From Oryzias latipes (Eukaryota; Chordata; Actinopteri; Beloniformes; Adrianichthyidae), in NCBI RefSeq assembly GCF_002234675.1, contig NC_019878.2:4218688-4282687 (forward strand): 64,000 bases of DNA, given 5' to 3'. The notes below the pieces were generated by a model, which was not told the DNA's origin, ran no database searches, and saw nothing but the letters and a program-made list of their open reading frames with translations. Below, piece after piece: positions 32,623-43,889 of the stretch. Within the stretch, counting starts at the first letter, position 1. Each line of letters begins with the position of its first letter. The position numbers were made by a program, and so were the translations under genes.

Positions 32623-33383
32623 AGGCGGGGGGCTGATCTTCCCACTCGCGCACGAGGCAAAAGCACGCGCAAACCGGAAATCTGCGGCGCGGTTTTCACG
32701 CTGAAAGACTCTGGATATACGTCTACATATTGTGGATTGTTTTCAGTAATATGTGAAACGAGACTCTCTCCCAAAGCTGGACTCGAACCGAAGGTCTGTC
32801 CGTCCGCTCAGGTATCCAAGGACGCTGTTCGTCGCCGTCTTTCGGATGACGTATTTGAAACGTAAAACGCGAATGGTCAGACGCTCAGTCACGTTATCAT
32901 GAATCTTTCTTCATTGATAAATATGCAAGCTCATGTCTTCTGCAGTTTTCACAAGTTATTTATCGATAATAACTATCATGCCATGGATATTAATGCAAAA
33001 AAGCATGTTAACTTGCTTATTTTGACAATAAATGAATGTTTCTTTGTGTTGACACTTGTGTGCAGGACCTTTTTGCGGCTGTATAATTATCTATAACTGT
33101 ATAATACATATGATAGTTACATATTATTTATGTATTTTATTACTTTGTTTTTACAAGTTGTCTGTGACGTGTCACAAAACCTATTTACAGCTTTCGAATT
33201 GTATTATTTTCCCAAAAAAAGAAGCCTTTGACATGTTTACATTATTAAACATAACAGATTTAAAAAAAAATATTTTCTTCTTTTTTTTCTTGAGTGGGGT
33301 GTGGAGGGGACAAATTCTGGGAAACTGAAAGCTTATTTGTAGCTTTAATTGACCAGACAAATGATACTTCAAATGTAAAATGT
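32623..33383 (-). other. Dada copy 1 non-coding 3' terminal region
   Basis: Sequence between the transposon edge and the end of its gene. Near 32786-32796 the minus strand carries GGTTCGAGTCC, an exact Pol III B-box motif. Two AT-rich open frames here are almost unchanged in copy 2 (59256-60015), but the two copies are near-identical throughout, so this is no evidence of coding. Confidence 0.5.
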
Positions 33384-33389
33384 TTTATT
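33384..33389 (-). terminator. Polyadenylation signal of Dada gene, copy 1
   Basis: AATAAA on the minus strand, about 150 nt after the original stop codon region. The matching signal in copy 2 is at 60016-60021. Confidence 0.5.
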
Positions 33390-33709
33390 AAAATGAAGAC
33401 ACAGAAAACTAACATGAATCACATTGACAAAAAGTAAATATTAGAAAATAACAAAAAAAATTTTTTTAAATAACTAAAGAATGTACTTACAACAATAATT
33501 TACTATCTACATTACGATGATATTACCGAAGAGTACCTATGAAAGAGGAGGAGGAGGAGGTGATCTGCCTTTGTGCTGTTGGCGCTGTTCTGCCAACACG
33601 TCATCCAATGATCGTCCATTTGAAGCCCGCGAGCAAAATGTGGCATTTTTGTAGCGACTATGACCGTATTCTTTTGTTTTGGGCTGTCCACATTTGCTGC
33701 ACGTATTAT

Positions 33710-35457
33710 ATCAAATCAAATCAAATCAACCTTTATTTATATAGCACTTTTTCAACAACATATGTCACTCAAAGTGCTGTGCATAAAATACAATAAAACT
33801 TAAAAACAAGATGACAAGACAAACCGTGCGACAACCCCCCCCCCCCCCCCCCCCCCGCAAAAACACACACACCCACAGAAACACACACATCAATAAATAA
33901 ATAAATAAATGAATAAATAAATTAAAAAAGTGCTAAAATGATAGAATGTAGAGACCAGGCTTTGTCCTGAAGTGGGGAAACGATAGTTTGGGGACATGTC
34001 CACACCAGCGACCCCCCAACCCAAGTTCATGGAGAACACTACCACAGAACCCCGCAGATCCGATCAAAAGAGTCAGACCCAGGAGATCCCACTGCAGCGT
34101 CCCCGCTCACTGAGAAGGGTCAGTCACTGATGTGCAGGATCCCTCAGAGGAAAACACTGGAGTGTAATTAAATGTAAAAGGAATAAAATTAAAATATATA
34201 TAAAACATGGACAAAAAACAAATAATTACATGAACCTTAATAGGCATATGAAATAGTAAGAGCGACCAAAAAATTAATAGGATAAATAAATAAATAAATT
34301 TATTTACATACACATATAAAACTAGTTAAAAGAAAAATAAATAAATAATTAAAATATTTAAAAAATAAATAAATAAATAAAAATAAAATAAAAATTTAAA
34401 ATCCTAAAATTCAACTAAAAGCTAAATTAAAAAGGTAGGTCTTAAGCCTTCCTTTAAAAACATGAACAGTCTCTGCGGCCCTGAGGCTCTCTGGGAGGCT
34501 GTTCCACAGGCGAGGTCCGTAAAAACTGAATGAGGCCTCGCCGTATGTTTTTGTTCTTACTTTTGGAATAACCAAAAGGCCTGTATCAGAGGACCTCAGG
34601 GTCCGCGAGGGCTCATACTTTAAAATCATGTCAGATAAATATGAAGGCCCGAGACCATAAAAACATTTGTAAACCAATAAAAGAACTTTAAAATCAATTC
34701 TGAATTACACAGGGAGCCAATGCAACGATCTTAAAACTGGTGTAATGTGTTCCCGCCCCCTGGTCCTCGTCAACACGCGTGCTGCTGAATTTTGCAGCAG
34801 TTGAAGATTTGATATTCTTGTTCTGGGAACACCAGAGAGCAGGGCATTACAATAATCTAGTCTGCTGGTAATAAAAGCATGCATTAGCACCTCTGTACTG
34901 GCAAGAGAGAGAAACGGGCGGACTCTGGCTATATTTTTTAGATGATAAAATCCTGTTTTTGTGATATTTTTAATTTGTGGGATAAAATTCATCTCAGAGT
35001 CAAAAATGACACCCAGGTTTCTCACACACTGAGAAGTTTTGTAATTCTTTAGTTTAGATAAAACTATCTCTCTCTTGTCTTCAGAACCAATCACTAAAAC
35101 CTCTGTTTTGTCCTGGTTTAGCTGTAGGAAGTTCTCTGCCATCCATGACTCAATGTCTAAAATGCATTTTAAGAGTGTGTTGACCGACTCTTCATCATCA
35201 GGAGACACAGCGATGTAGAGTTGAGTGTCATCAGCATAGCTGTGGAAACAAACGCCATGCCTCCTGATGACGTCCCCCACTGGCAACATATATAGATTAA
35301 AAAGTAGTGGGCCTAAAATTGAACCTTGGGGGACCCCACAGTTGATGTCGAAGACCCTTGAGGAGCAAGTATCCATACTTACGTAAAAACTTCGATCTGT
35401 GAGATAGGAATAAAACCACTTTAGTACGGTACCAGAGATGCCCAAACCTCTCAGTCT
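33710..35457 (-). mobile_element. L2-type LINE, 5'-truncated, inside Dada copy 1
   Basis: Comparison with the uninterrupted copy 2 (around 60360) shows extra DNA between 'cgtattat' and 'ttcactcctcg'. It encodes an L2 reverse transcriptase on the minus strand: GVPQGSILGPLLF, YADDTQLYIA (catalytic YADD), QDKTEVLVIG, FITSRLDYCNALL and SLHWLPV. It then has an in-frame TAA near 34705 and continues to FKGRLKTYLFNLAFS (ending at 34411). The 3' UTR contains a C-homopolymer (about 33836-33856), A/T-rich simple repeats and an ATTTG-type tail. It is a different subfamily from the L2 at 3883. No clear target duplication is seen. Confidence 0.85.
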
Positions 35458-36007
35458 GTTCACTCCTCGTATGTATTTTCTTTTGTGGATGCCGCTTTCT
35501 TCCTCCAAGGCCCGTCTTTGCCTGTTCTTCTGTGTGGAGCGTGACACAGGGACAGTAGGGACAGCTGGGGCAGTCGCAGGTGGAACGAAGCCTGCACTGC
35601 TTGTTGTTGCTCCAGGAAATGGATAAGCGGTGGGCACAGCCATAACTGGGAAAGGAATTATGGTCCCCAACAATAATCCAGGTGCTGACACAGGTGGAAT
35701 AAAAGCAGTTACACTGGTGGCAGGTGTGATGGGGCACATCATACTGTCAGTAGCAGCAGAGGAAGAGGAAGAAGCAGTAGCAGTAGCAGTAGCAGCAGCA
35801 GGCCTGCGACCTGGTCTCAGAATAGGAGCCTGTCCTGCTCTATTTAGAGGAAGAATGAATTTGAATTTGGGCCCAGATGTGGATGGTGCCTCATCCATTT
35901 TTTGCCTTGGAGCAGGAAGGTCGCTTGCAGCTACAGCAACTGGCTCGGGTGGTGTCAATCCCTGGGCGAGGACACTCCTTTCTTGGTTTTTCTCCCGCCG
36001 CTGAAAC
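34705..36007 (-). pseudogene. Chimeric open frame: Dada last exon fused to L2 reverse transcriptase
   Basis: The Dada last exon reads through the insertion junction (…KYIRGVN | RLRGLGISG…) without a stop into the L2 RT domain and on to SLHWLPV at 34705. The joined frame is open from the splice acceptor at 36007, about 434 codons. It is an accident of insertion, yet a spliced transcript would encode a transposase with a C-terminal RT piece in place of its zinc knuckle. Confidence 0.7.
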
Positions 36008-39000
36008 CTGAAATGAATCAACGGTATTATGATAATGTTTAGAAAAAGTCATTGAAATAGAAGAAAATAAGGCGCTGTGCTCACCACTGAATGAGTGTCC
36101 TCTGATTGAGCTCAAACAGCTGGATCATTGTTTCCTCCATCAGCCTGCGACTGCTCAGCACTAAATCCCGGATATGGTGGTAATCCGTGAGGATTTTGGA
36201 CCACCTTGGGGTGCTAACTCCAGCCTTCTTGGTGGGCGTCTTGTGCAAACGGCTAAGCTTAATGCAAATAGCCTCAACCAATCGGCTGGTGCTTGGCCAC
36301 TGAGCTGGACCCCCAGGATGTCCAATGAGACACCTTTTCACGCTTTCCACTCCTGGTGTCACCCCGGAGCGTTTAGGTGCCTTAAAGCGGCCGTGTGAAA
36401 GCTGAGGCTGGTGCCGAGGCTGGTAGTTGACCCGCTTTTTGTCCACATCCAGGAGAGCTGTCCATAGTCGAATGGCCTCTGTAACTTGTGGGTCAGTGAG
36501 GTAAGGAGCCTCACGGAGTCCCACTAAGTAAGAGGCCAGATCCTGGACTTTGTCCCACCCAGCTATGCCGTCGGGTCCTACAACAGCAGACTAATAAATG
36601 CAAATGAATGTTAGAAATGCTGAACCAGATGAGACTAAAATGAAAGGATGGTCCTTTAAAACGTCTCACCTCTGCCTCGTCTGAAGGGCTGCTTTCACTC
36701 TCAGTTGGCTGTGACACCACCACAGAGGAAAGACGATGAGCAGAAGATTCAGGTCCACCTGGTGATACTGAGAGTTGAGGCTGAGGTGAAGATAAGAGGC
36801 TGGCAACAACATCAAGAGGGGGGTCATCCAACACTGGAACAGTGATGTCCTCCATGTTGTCTTCCCCAAACCCCTCGTCTTGGAAGTCCTGGTCATCGAT
36901 TCCCTCCAGCAGCCTGTCCTCCTCTTCAGGGGTCTGAAGCATGGCAGTAAATGTTTTGCCAGTCTGGCTGTACAGGTATTCTATTCCAAGCAATTCCCCT
37001 ACACAAATTAAAAGAAAAAGAGAGCTGTAAACACAGACATTACGAGCTAAATAGATCAATCTCAAAATAACAAATATATTTCTTACCCGTATATGCTCCA
37101 GGAGGGCGATAACGCTCATCCCAGGGCTTCCCTAGCACTGCTTGGCTGAGTTGGTCCACAGCCTCTCTCATTGAAGTTTCGAATAACCGGAAGGAGGAAT
37201 TTCCTTTGACAGCATCCTCCATCCGGTCATCATTCCAGCGCATCAAGCCCTCAAGGAGATATGCCTGGAAATGCGCGTCACTGGCACTGGTTCCTGAGTG
37301 AAACAAACAGGGTTTGATAAGTCTCTGTTTACAAGATGTGAACCACATGAAAGCAAATGTTAGAAATGTTTACAGAAAGGTTAGGAACCCAGATGTTCAG
37401 TGCACATTACCTGGTATAAAACGGTTCAGGTGGAGGTGGAAGGACTCCAAGGAGGTCGACCCACGGGCACACCTGTAGCAAGACAGCTCCACGCCGCCTT
37501 TCTTTAGTGTGCCCGTCTTCATGTAGAGTGGGAAGTTCTCGGGGTCTTGGATGCACAGCAGGTGGTTTTGCTGTTCCTTCCAAATCTGTTGGATGCGTTC
37601 GTGGTCCAACAGTGGAACTCCAAGGGTGTCCTTCCCATCTGCACTGTCGAACTGATGGATTAGTGCTCTTAATAATGCTGCAGTCTCCTCCACTCCCCTG
37701 GTCCTCCTCCGACAGTGGAGTGCCAACTCCCTGCGACTAATCTGAGCACTGACCGTCCTTCTGGAAACATGGCCACTTTTCTTTGCTGCCAGCTCAGCCT
37801 CCTTAGCGCAGCGAAGAGCAGCCACATCCTCTGGATCCCACTCAAAAATGCACGCAGACAGACGTGCCATGAAGATCCCGTAGAGCGGATGAGCCTCTGT
37901 CGTGACACCTGCAGCGAATCGCCGCATGAAATGCCAGATGTCCAGGCGCACCTCAAGCTTATCCCACTCTGAAAACAGGGTCTTCACCAGAGACCGGCCG
38001 TGTCTGCTGCAGCAGTCTCTGTCCACGTACATCACTTTTGGGGGTGCCTCTCCTGCCTCCCTGTAGCGCCTCATCAGGCCAGCCGCCATGGCGTCCAGTC
38101 CATGTCCTTCAGCGGCTGTCAGAACAGAGACCAGAACCTGGCCATGTTCATTGCCGACATTTGTGCACCAGGCAGCTGTTCCTGAAGCAGCCCCCGCAAG
38201 CTTCTTTGTGACCTATTGACAAAAAAGTAAAAACTGTTTATTATTTATGTAAGCATATTAATATCTGTTTAAAAAAGTTTTGAAAAAGTACCTTTTTTGT
38301 GGAGTCCATCTTCAAAACACATCCAAACACAGATGTGATTTTGGCCTTCACTTCGTTGATCCGCCCCAGAACATCCCTTGCATAAACAGCTAACAGCCAC
38401 TTAGGCTTAGGCAAGGCCGGCATGGGGGGGGGCTCAGCAAACACTGGTCGCTGAAGAGAGGCCCTTGTGAACGGTTCACACACTGTGAGGTACTGTAGGA
38501 CGCGCTGTGTCCATGCCTCACTGTGCTGTTCCAGTAACTTTTTATAAAGTTGTGTCACGCTGTTGCCCAGTGTCCTCTCCCTCATCATTCTCAGCACCCG
38601 CTTGTCACATGAGTACCTAAGGAAACAACAGCATAGGATAGGCATGCAAACCTTAGGTTAGGCAAAAATGAAAACACAAAGTCAGCTCATTATGAACATG
38701 CGTCAATATGTCCCACCTGTATGTCAGCAGAGCTGGGAAATGGCTGCGATGACCCATGTCCATCTGCCCCAAAATGTCCTCTGACCAGGATGGGTATTTT
38801 CTCTTGCAGCGTTTACATTCCAGATACTCCGTGGCGAGGTCATACCACCCATCAATGTCCAGGACTTTACGAACAGTCCTGTAAATTCCAGCCGCCGTAA
38901 GTCTGTGCTGACCACATTGTGGACGACCGCAGACAAAAAGAAATGACCACATTTTTTGTGGCATCCACAGGAACAGGGGCCGGCAGAAGAAGATGTCTGG

Positions 39001-40712
39001 TGAGGCGGGAGGCTGAGTATGAACCAGAGCGGGCTGAGGAGGATGCCACCAAAGCTTTAGCTGAGACACAAGTTCTGCCTTGCCGGTTCGTGGGTTGGCT
39101 TTGAAAAGCGTCTTTGCAATCCACTCGTGCTGGAAGCGTGGCAGTTGTTCTTTCCAGTGGACTGGAAGCTCCAGCGCTGACTTTGCTGCTGCCACAGATG
39201 GAGAGGGACCAGGACAGGCCTCTGAGGGAACAGGAACAAACAGAAGAATGACTCTTCCAGCTGCTATAGCATAAATGACACAAATGACAGTGGAGAACAG
39301 AAAGAGGATCAAATGGTAAAGATTAAAGAAATGAGGCTCAAAATTAGGCTTTTTTGCAAGCAAAAAAATGCTTTTTTATAATGCTTCTAAAAGTGTCTTT
39401 GATTAAAAAAAACAGTCTCCTAAGGTTACTGTCTGGTTAATATAACACACCTGCATTTAGCTGTGCTTCACATTGTGCTGCAGCAAGAAGCAGCTCCTCG
39501 TCATCAGCCTCCTTAGCAGGAGGAATGGAAGTGTCTAGAAGAAAGTATAAACATATTACTCTAAGAAACACATAAAGACAAACTTATGTAAAATAGAGCT
39601 TAATTACCAGCAGTAAAAAGCTGCCTTCGGCCCAAATTTTTGGCTGGAGGTTCTCCTCCTCCTCTTGGAGGAGGCAGTACAGGATCTTAAAAAAGAGCAA
39701 TTGGACACTTTTACCATATTGCTAAATGCATGTGGAATTGCTCTGAGAACAAATAAATATGCATGTATACTCACGGTGCTTAGCTGGTGATGTGAGTTTT
39801 TTGACGAGCTGGGAAGTAGGGATATTTTTGCCAAGTCCTAAGAGTGCCTTCACAGCAGCAGTCTGCTGGATGCCGGTTCGGATCTGGGTGGCAGAAGGGG
39901 TAGTGGCACGGGTGGGTGTAGTTGCACTGAAGGATGGAGTTGCAGTGGCAAGCGAAGGTGCAGCAGGAGGGGCAGTAGCACGAGATGATGCCCGTCTTTT
40001 TATGACGTATGCCTTGAAAATTGCCATGTTGGTGTTGGGCCTGGCATGTGCTGTCACCAGATACTTGATAAGGGCTTGGGCCTCCTTGCTCCCGTCCTCA
40101 TAAACCTCCTTCATGGACCGGCCCTGGAAGTCGCCAAACTCAACCATCAAGTAGCCCTGGTCTCCAGTTGCTCGGGCTTCTGCTTGCATTTCCTGCTTTC
40201 TCTTGTACTTTTCACCTTCTTCTCCCATCTCTCTAATTTGAGAAGTGTACTGAAGGAAGAGTTGCTTGTTTTCTGACAACGGTGATGTATGTGCTGCCTC
40301 GTCAGAGATGCTAAGCATTAAATACACAGCATAGCCCAGAGAGTTTTCCAGGAGCCATCTAAATCGTTGGCCTTGGTATTTACCAAACTGTAGTCTGCAG
40401 TGAGCCAATACCAAAAACTGGTCACTGGGGTCACCTCCGTTTGTGCTGACAAACGTCCGGGCCTCTTTAAGCACCTCCGCCTTTGGTTTCGCACGTCCAG
40501 TCTCCACATTTTCAAGGCGCTTTGCCTCGGCTGAAGGTGCCAGAAGGAGACGGGTTGATGTTGCAGATTGGCGACGGAAAACAGGATAAGCATACATTTT
40601 CTGCAATGAAAATATAGCCATTAACAATTTGCATTTTAAGGGTGTGACAATAATTTAACAAGCTATATGTAAACAATAATCATGGGGTAATAAACACTGC
40701 CATAACCCATGG

Positions 40713-40824
40713 CAGACAGACAGACAGACAGACAGTGAGTGAGTGAGTGAGTGAGTGAGTGAGTGAGTGAGTGAGTGAGTGAGTGAGTGAGTGAGTGAGT
40801 GAGTGAGTGAGTGAGTGAGTGAGT
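40713..40824 (+). repeat. (GTGA)n microsatellite
   Basis: A run of CAGA units followed by about 24 GTGA units, ending in GTGTGTGT. It lies in Dada intron 1, about 110 bp upstream of the first coding exon. Confidence 0.97.
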
Positions 40825-40924
40825 GTGTGTGGGGGACCCCCTTCCCCAGGAGAAACCTCGACCCCACCCTCAATAGAAAACCAACCAAACAACGTCAATA
40901 CAGTCCCCATTTTCTGGGTGAGAT

Positions 40925-41150
40925 GAACGCCGCTATGTTGGAGAGAAAGAGCCAGACACTGTCAGTCCATAAAAAACATGAACAAATTAGAATAATAAGG
41001 AGATGCCAATAAAGAGGTATCAGAGACAGAATTGTTATCTGACCAATAGAATGACTGAGTAACAGGTTTTTTCTCCATATGGTATTTTGGCTTCTTGGAG
41101 CCAGCGAGGGGGGGGGGGGGGTCCTTCAGTCCAGTTCTCCTACAGTAAGG
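40925..41150. repeat. MITE fragment within Dada copy 1 intron 1
   Basis: Shares 'tatggtattttggcttctt' and the end 'CAGTCCAGTTCTC' with the MITE at 14363-14859. A run of G's interrupts it near 41110. Limits are approximate. Confidence 0.5.
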
Positions 41151-41496
41151 GCTAAAACTCTTGATGGCTGCTCACTGTACTTTTGAAACTACAGTTTCAC
41201 CGAATATTTACAACTCATTCATCCAGAGTTAACTGACATCTCCACACATTTTATTACTTTATTATGAGCGTTGTTATAACTGTTGTTGTTAGAAAAACAT
41301 CCCCCTTAAACCATATTGGAGGATTTACACTTTCAAAGCAATATAAATGATTATGGCGATGTTTAACGTATCTGATCAGATCTGTAGCATCATTGGATTT
41401 GTTTGTGCAGCATCGATCACAATTAAAAGTTTAACGTAATGGGGGGGAAAAGGGACTGCCGACTATCGATATTTCCCCTTTTCTAACAAATACGTA

Positions 41497-41843
41497 TCGA
41501 AGGTGAACAATCAATGTCTGATCGCTAGCAAACCACTTTACCTGTTATTACGAAGACGTGAAAAGATGGCGGCCGCTGGCCGATCAAACGTAAACACAAG
41601 CACAGAAACGGGATGGAACAAAAGGTCGCGGATTAAATAAAAAAACTACAGACTATCATAATCATACCGAAGGTGGACAATCAATAAATAAATAAAGAAT
41701 GAAACCAGTTTACCTGTGTTGTTACGAACTCGAAGACGTGAAAATGGCGGTTGATCTGAGCGGTCGATGAGCGATCAAGCATGAACAAGAGCACAAAAAC
41801 GTGGTCGAACAAAAGGTCGCAGATTAAATCCAAGAAAAATGCC
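41497..41843 (-). promoter_or_regulatory. Duplicated first exon/promoter of the Dada gene
   Basis: Two tandem, diverged copies of about 170 bp (roughly 41497-41650 and 41668-41843) each contain 'cgaagacgtgaaaa', an (A)AGATGGCGG-type YY1-like motif (41563-41573 in the first) and a perfect splice donor on the minus strand: CAG|GTAAAG, exon ending at 41542, and CAG|GTAAAC, exon ending at 41714. These look like alternative noncoding first exons spliced to the acceptor at 40600. Confidence 0.5.
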
Positions 41844-41908
41844 AGCTATAAACGAACAACCCACAGGAGGGAACAGTAAAAGTGACGAATCACTACTTGG
41901 AGCACGGC

Positions 41909-41916
41909 TATTTAAA
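41909..41916 (-). promoter_or_regulatory. TATA-like box upstream of the Dada gene
   Basis: Minus-strand TTTAAATA lies about 70 bp upstream of the distal duplicated first-exon region, within 200 bp of the element's end. Weak evidence by motif alone. Confidence 0.3.
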
Positions 41917-42116
41917 CATCCGCTCACAGCCGCTCACAGCAAGCTAACGCGCACGGATGATTGGTCAAGTATGAGCTAGAGAGGAACGTCATTGGCTGTA
42001 GTGTGGACTTACTTTGGATTTACCTTACGTGATTGGCTGTAGAGAGGCAGGGATGTACTAACTTTGAACTAACTTAGATCAACTTTGGCTCAAAATCTGC
42101 GCTCCAGCAGGCGCAA

Positions 42117-42152
42117 TGTGAGAGGTAGGGGGATCGATGCCCTCATTCTCCA
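42117..42152 (+). pseudogene. tRNA-Ala 3' half, split by Dada copy 1
   Basis: The 36-nt 3' half (TGTGAG...ATTCTCCA) immediately after the right GCGCAA repeat. It is the partner of the 5' half at 32585-32616. Confidence 0.92.
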
Positions 42153-42184
42153 TTATCTTCAGTTGTTGACTAGTGTAACTAATG

Positions 42185-42189
42185 TACAC
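42185..42189 (+). repeat. Target duplication of the BEL/Pao element, left
   Basis: TACAC here and at 49568-49572. Removing the element and one copy restores the spacer sequence 'aatgtacaccttaaaatt' seen in the other array units. Confidence 0.9.
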
Positions 42190-42639
42190 TGTAGCTGCTC
42201 CTCAAGTTTTTCAATATGATCAGGAAAAAGCCACGCTCCGACTCCTGATCTTTTGGTTGTTTATTTTTCACGTAACCAAACGAATCACCGTGAAAAACTA
42301 AAGAAAAACAAATTACACTTTCAGATTACACTTATACATAAAGATATACAAAATTACAATAAAATGAAACAATATTACCGTGTGCCCTCTGATCAAATTT
42401 TAAGGAGTTGCTTTTCCATTTGAAAGTCTTTGCACCATGCTCTGTTCCGTCTTCTTCCAGCTTGTTCTCTGCTTCTTGCTTATAACGCTAATGCTGCCCA
42501 TCAGACTTTTTATGACCAAACGGATGGACAGCGCATGCACAATCAATTTTCAGTTCACCACAAGGGGTCAGCAATGAGTCACAAAAAATTGAACATAAAG
42601 AACATTTACAAAATGAAAACTTATTTTGTGACAGCTACA
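42190..42639 (-). repeat. BEL/Pao 3' LTR
   Basis: 450-bp direct repeat of 49118-49567, starting TG and ending CA (TGTAGCTGCTCC...GACAGCTACA). The two LTRs differ at about six positions, so the insertion is fairly recent. Confidence 0.93.
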
Positions 42640-42746
42640 CTGCCACCAAAATTACATAAGATTTGTATGTACACATGTAAAATCTTGTAATTTTCAAAAA
42701 TAACAATATGAAGAACCTTAAACTGTCAACCTTCATTTTTAACATC

Positions 42747-43889
42747 TTACTCATGTTGAACTAAAACTACAAGTTTTTGAACTGGGCGTTCAAGAAAAGA
42801 CACTTGCTTCAAGCGTTCACCCTTTTCTCCCAAATCTCTCTGACCCATTTTAATCTTAACCTTTCGCACTAAACCATCATCGTCTTTGTTTGCTTCAGTT
42901 ACCCTCCCCAGTTTCCACTCATTTCTAGGCATGTTGTCTTCTTTGAGTAGCACAACATCTCCAACCTTCACATTTCTTTTAGGCATGTGCCACTGCTGTC
43001 TTAAGCTTATGGTGGTTAGATACTCTTTGCGCCACCTGTGCCAGAAATGCTCTGTCAGATACTGAACTCTGCGCCATCTTTTTCTAGCATACAAATCTTC
43101 TCTGACAAATCTACCTGGAGGTGGGAGTGGAACTGCTGTTTTCATCGTGAGTAAATGGTTAGGCGTTAAAGGCTCAACACTCATTGGATCGTTGATTGTC
43201 TCAATAGTGAGTGGACGGTTATTTACGATTGACATAGCCTCGTAAAACATGGTTCTTAAAGACGCGTCATCTAATCGTCCGGCGACTTGTGCAAGAACAG
43301 AACTCATCACGCTCTTTACCGTTCTGATCTGTCGCTCCCAAACTCCCCCTCTATGACTAGCGTTGGGAATGTTCATTTGGAAGTCACACTGGGTTTTGGC
43401 TAAATACCTAGCAATCCTGTCCTTGTCAAGTTCTGAAAGACACTTTTGAAACTCGTTTTTAGCTCCGACAAAATTTGTACCTTGATCTGATCTGATCTGA
43501 CGTACTGCTCCTCTGATGGCAATAAAACATCTCAACCCATTTATGAATGAGTCTGTAGAAAGATCTTCCAACATCTCAATGTGAATGGCCCTTGAACTCA
43601 AACAGGTAAACAAAAGACCATAACGCTTATTTTCCTTTCTTCCTTGTCTGGTAACAAAGGGACCAAAACAGTCTAGCCCAGTGTATGTGAAAGGGGGTGA
43701 GGGCTCCACTCGATCTACTGGCAAGTCAGCCATACGTTGCTCTGCTGTTGACCCTCTTAGCTTCCTACATGTCACACACCCTTTAATGAACTTTGCCACA
43801 ACCTTGCTGGCACTCACAATCCAATAGCCATTGGCTCTTAGTGCATTAAGTGTCTGGCCTCTGCCCTGATGTTGAGTTTTCTTGTGACA
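42747..43889 (-). pseudogene. BEL/Pao pol, integrase part downstream of a stop
   Basis: Continues in the same frame as the gag-pol frame above it, separated only by the TGA at 43890-43892. It begins CHKKTQHQGRGQTLNALRA, part of the HHCC zinc domain, then CVTCRKLRG, the catalytic core (YTGLDCFGPF, RSDQGTNFVGA, and the downstream acidic residue in HRGGVWERQIR) and a C-terminal DUF5641-like domain (VGDVVLLKEDNMPRNEWKLG). An internal ATG at 43815-43817 gives a 356-codon frame but is not a natural start. Confidence 0.88.

Larger units (their letters stand above)
33541..40597 (-). pseudogene. Dada-like DDE transposase gene, copy 1, disrupted in last exon
   Basis: Ten coding exons on the minus strand: 39775-40597 (start ATG 40595-40597), 39608-39685, 39451-39534, 38717-39263, 38292-38616, 37411-38212, 37087-37293, 36670-36998, 36085-36590, and the last from 36007. 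All introns have GT/AG borders and phases agree. With the intact last exon of copy 2 the protein is 1478 residues. Motifs: a zinc-ribbon-like cysteine set in exon 4 (CGRPQCGQH, CKRCKRK); first acidic residue in KMDSTKK (about D616); second in YVDRD (about D684) followed by RLDIWHFMRR; third in TSLESFHLHLNRF (about E876), a DDE triad; an acidic, serine-rich linker; and a C-terminal CSKCGQ zinc knuckle. The L2 at 33710-35457 cuts the last exon before the knuckle. Everything upstream is open. Confidence 0.8.
32617..42116 (-). mobile_element. Dada-like (Dada-tA type) DNA transposon, copy 1, complete
   Basis: A 9.5-kb element (32623-42110) lies inside a tRNA-Ala gene, flanked by the direct repeat GCGCAA (32617-32622 and 42111-42116). 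It carries one spliced minus-strand gene for a DDE-transposase-like protein, a duplicated first-exon/promoter region at the right end, and about 0.9 kb of noncoding sequence at the left. No long terminal inverted repeat is obvious. Site-specific insertion into a multicopy small-RNA gene with a 6-7 bp duplication is the defining behaviour of the Dada superfamily, which includes tRNA-Ala-targeting families. Without the later L2 insertion (33710-35457) it would be about 7.7 kb. Identification rests on target, duplication and transposase motifs, not on an alignment. Confidence 0.8.

Noticed and set aside
35297-38185. Several long open frames on the plus strand and in other minus frames across Dada exons
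   Set aside because: They overlap exons whose spliced frame carries the transposase motifs, and they are shared by both copies only because the copies are near-identical.
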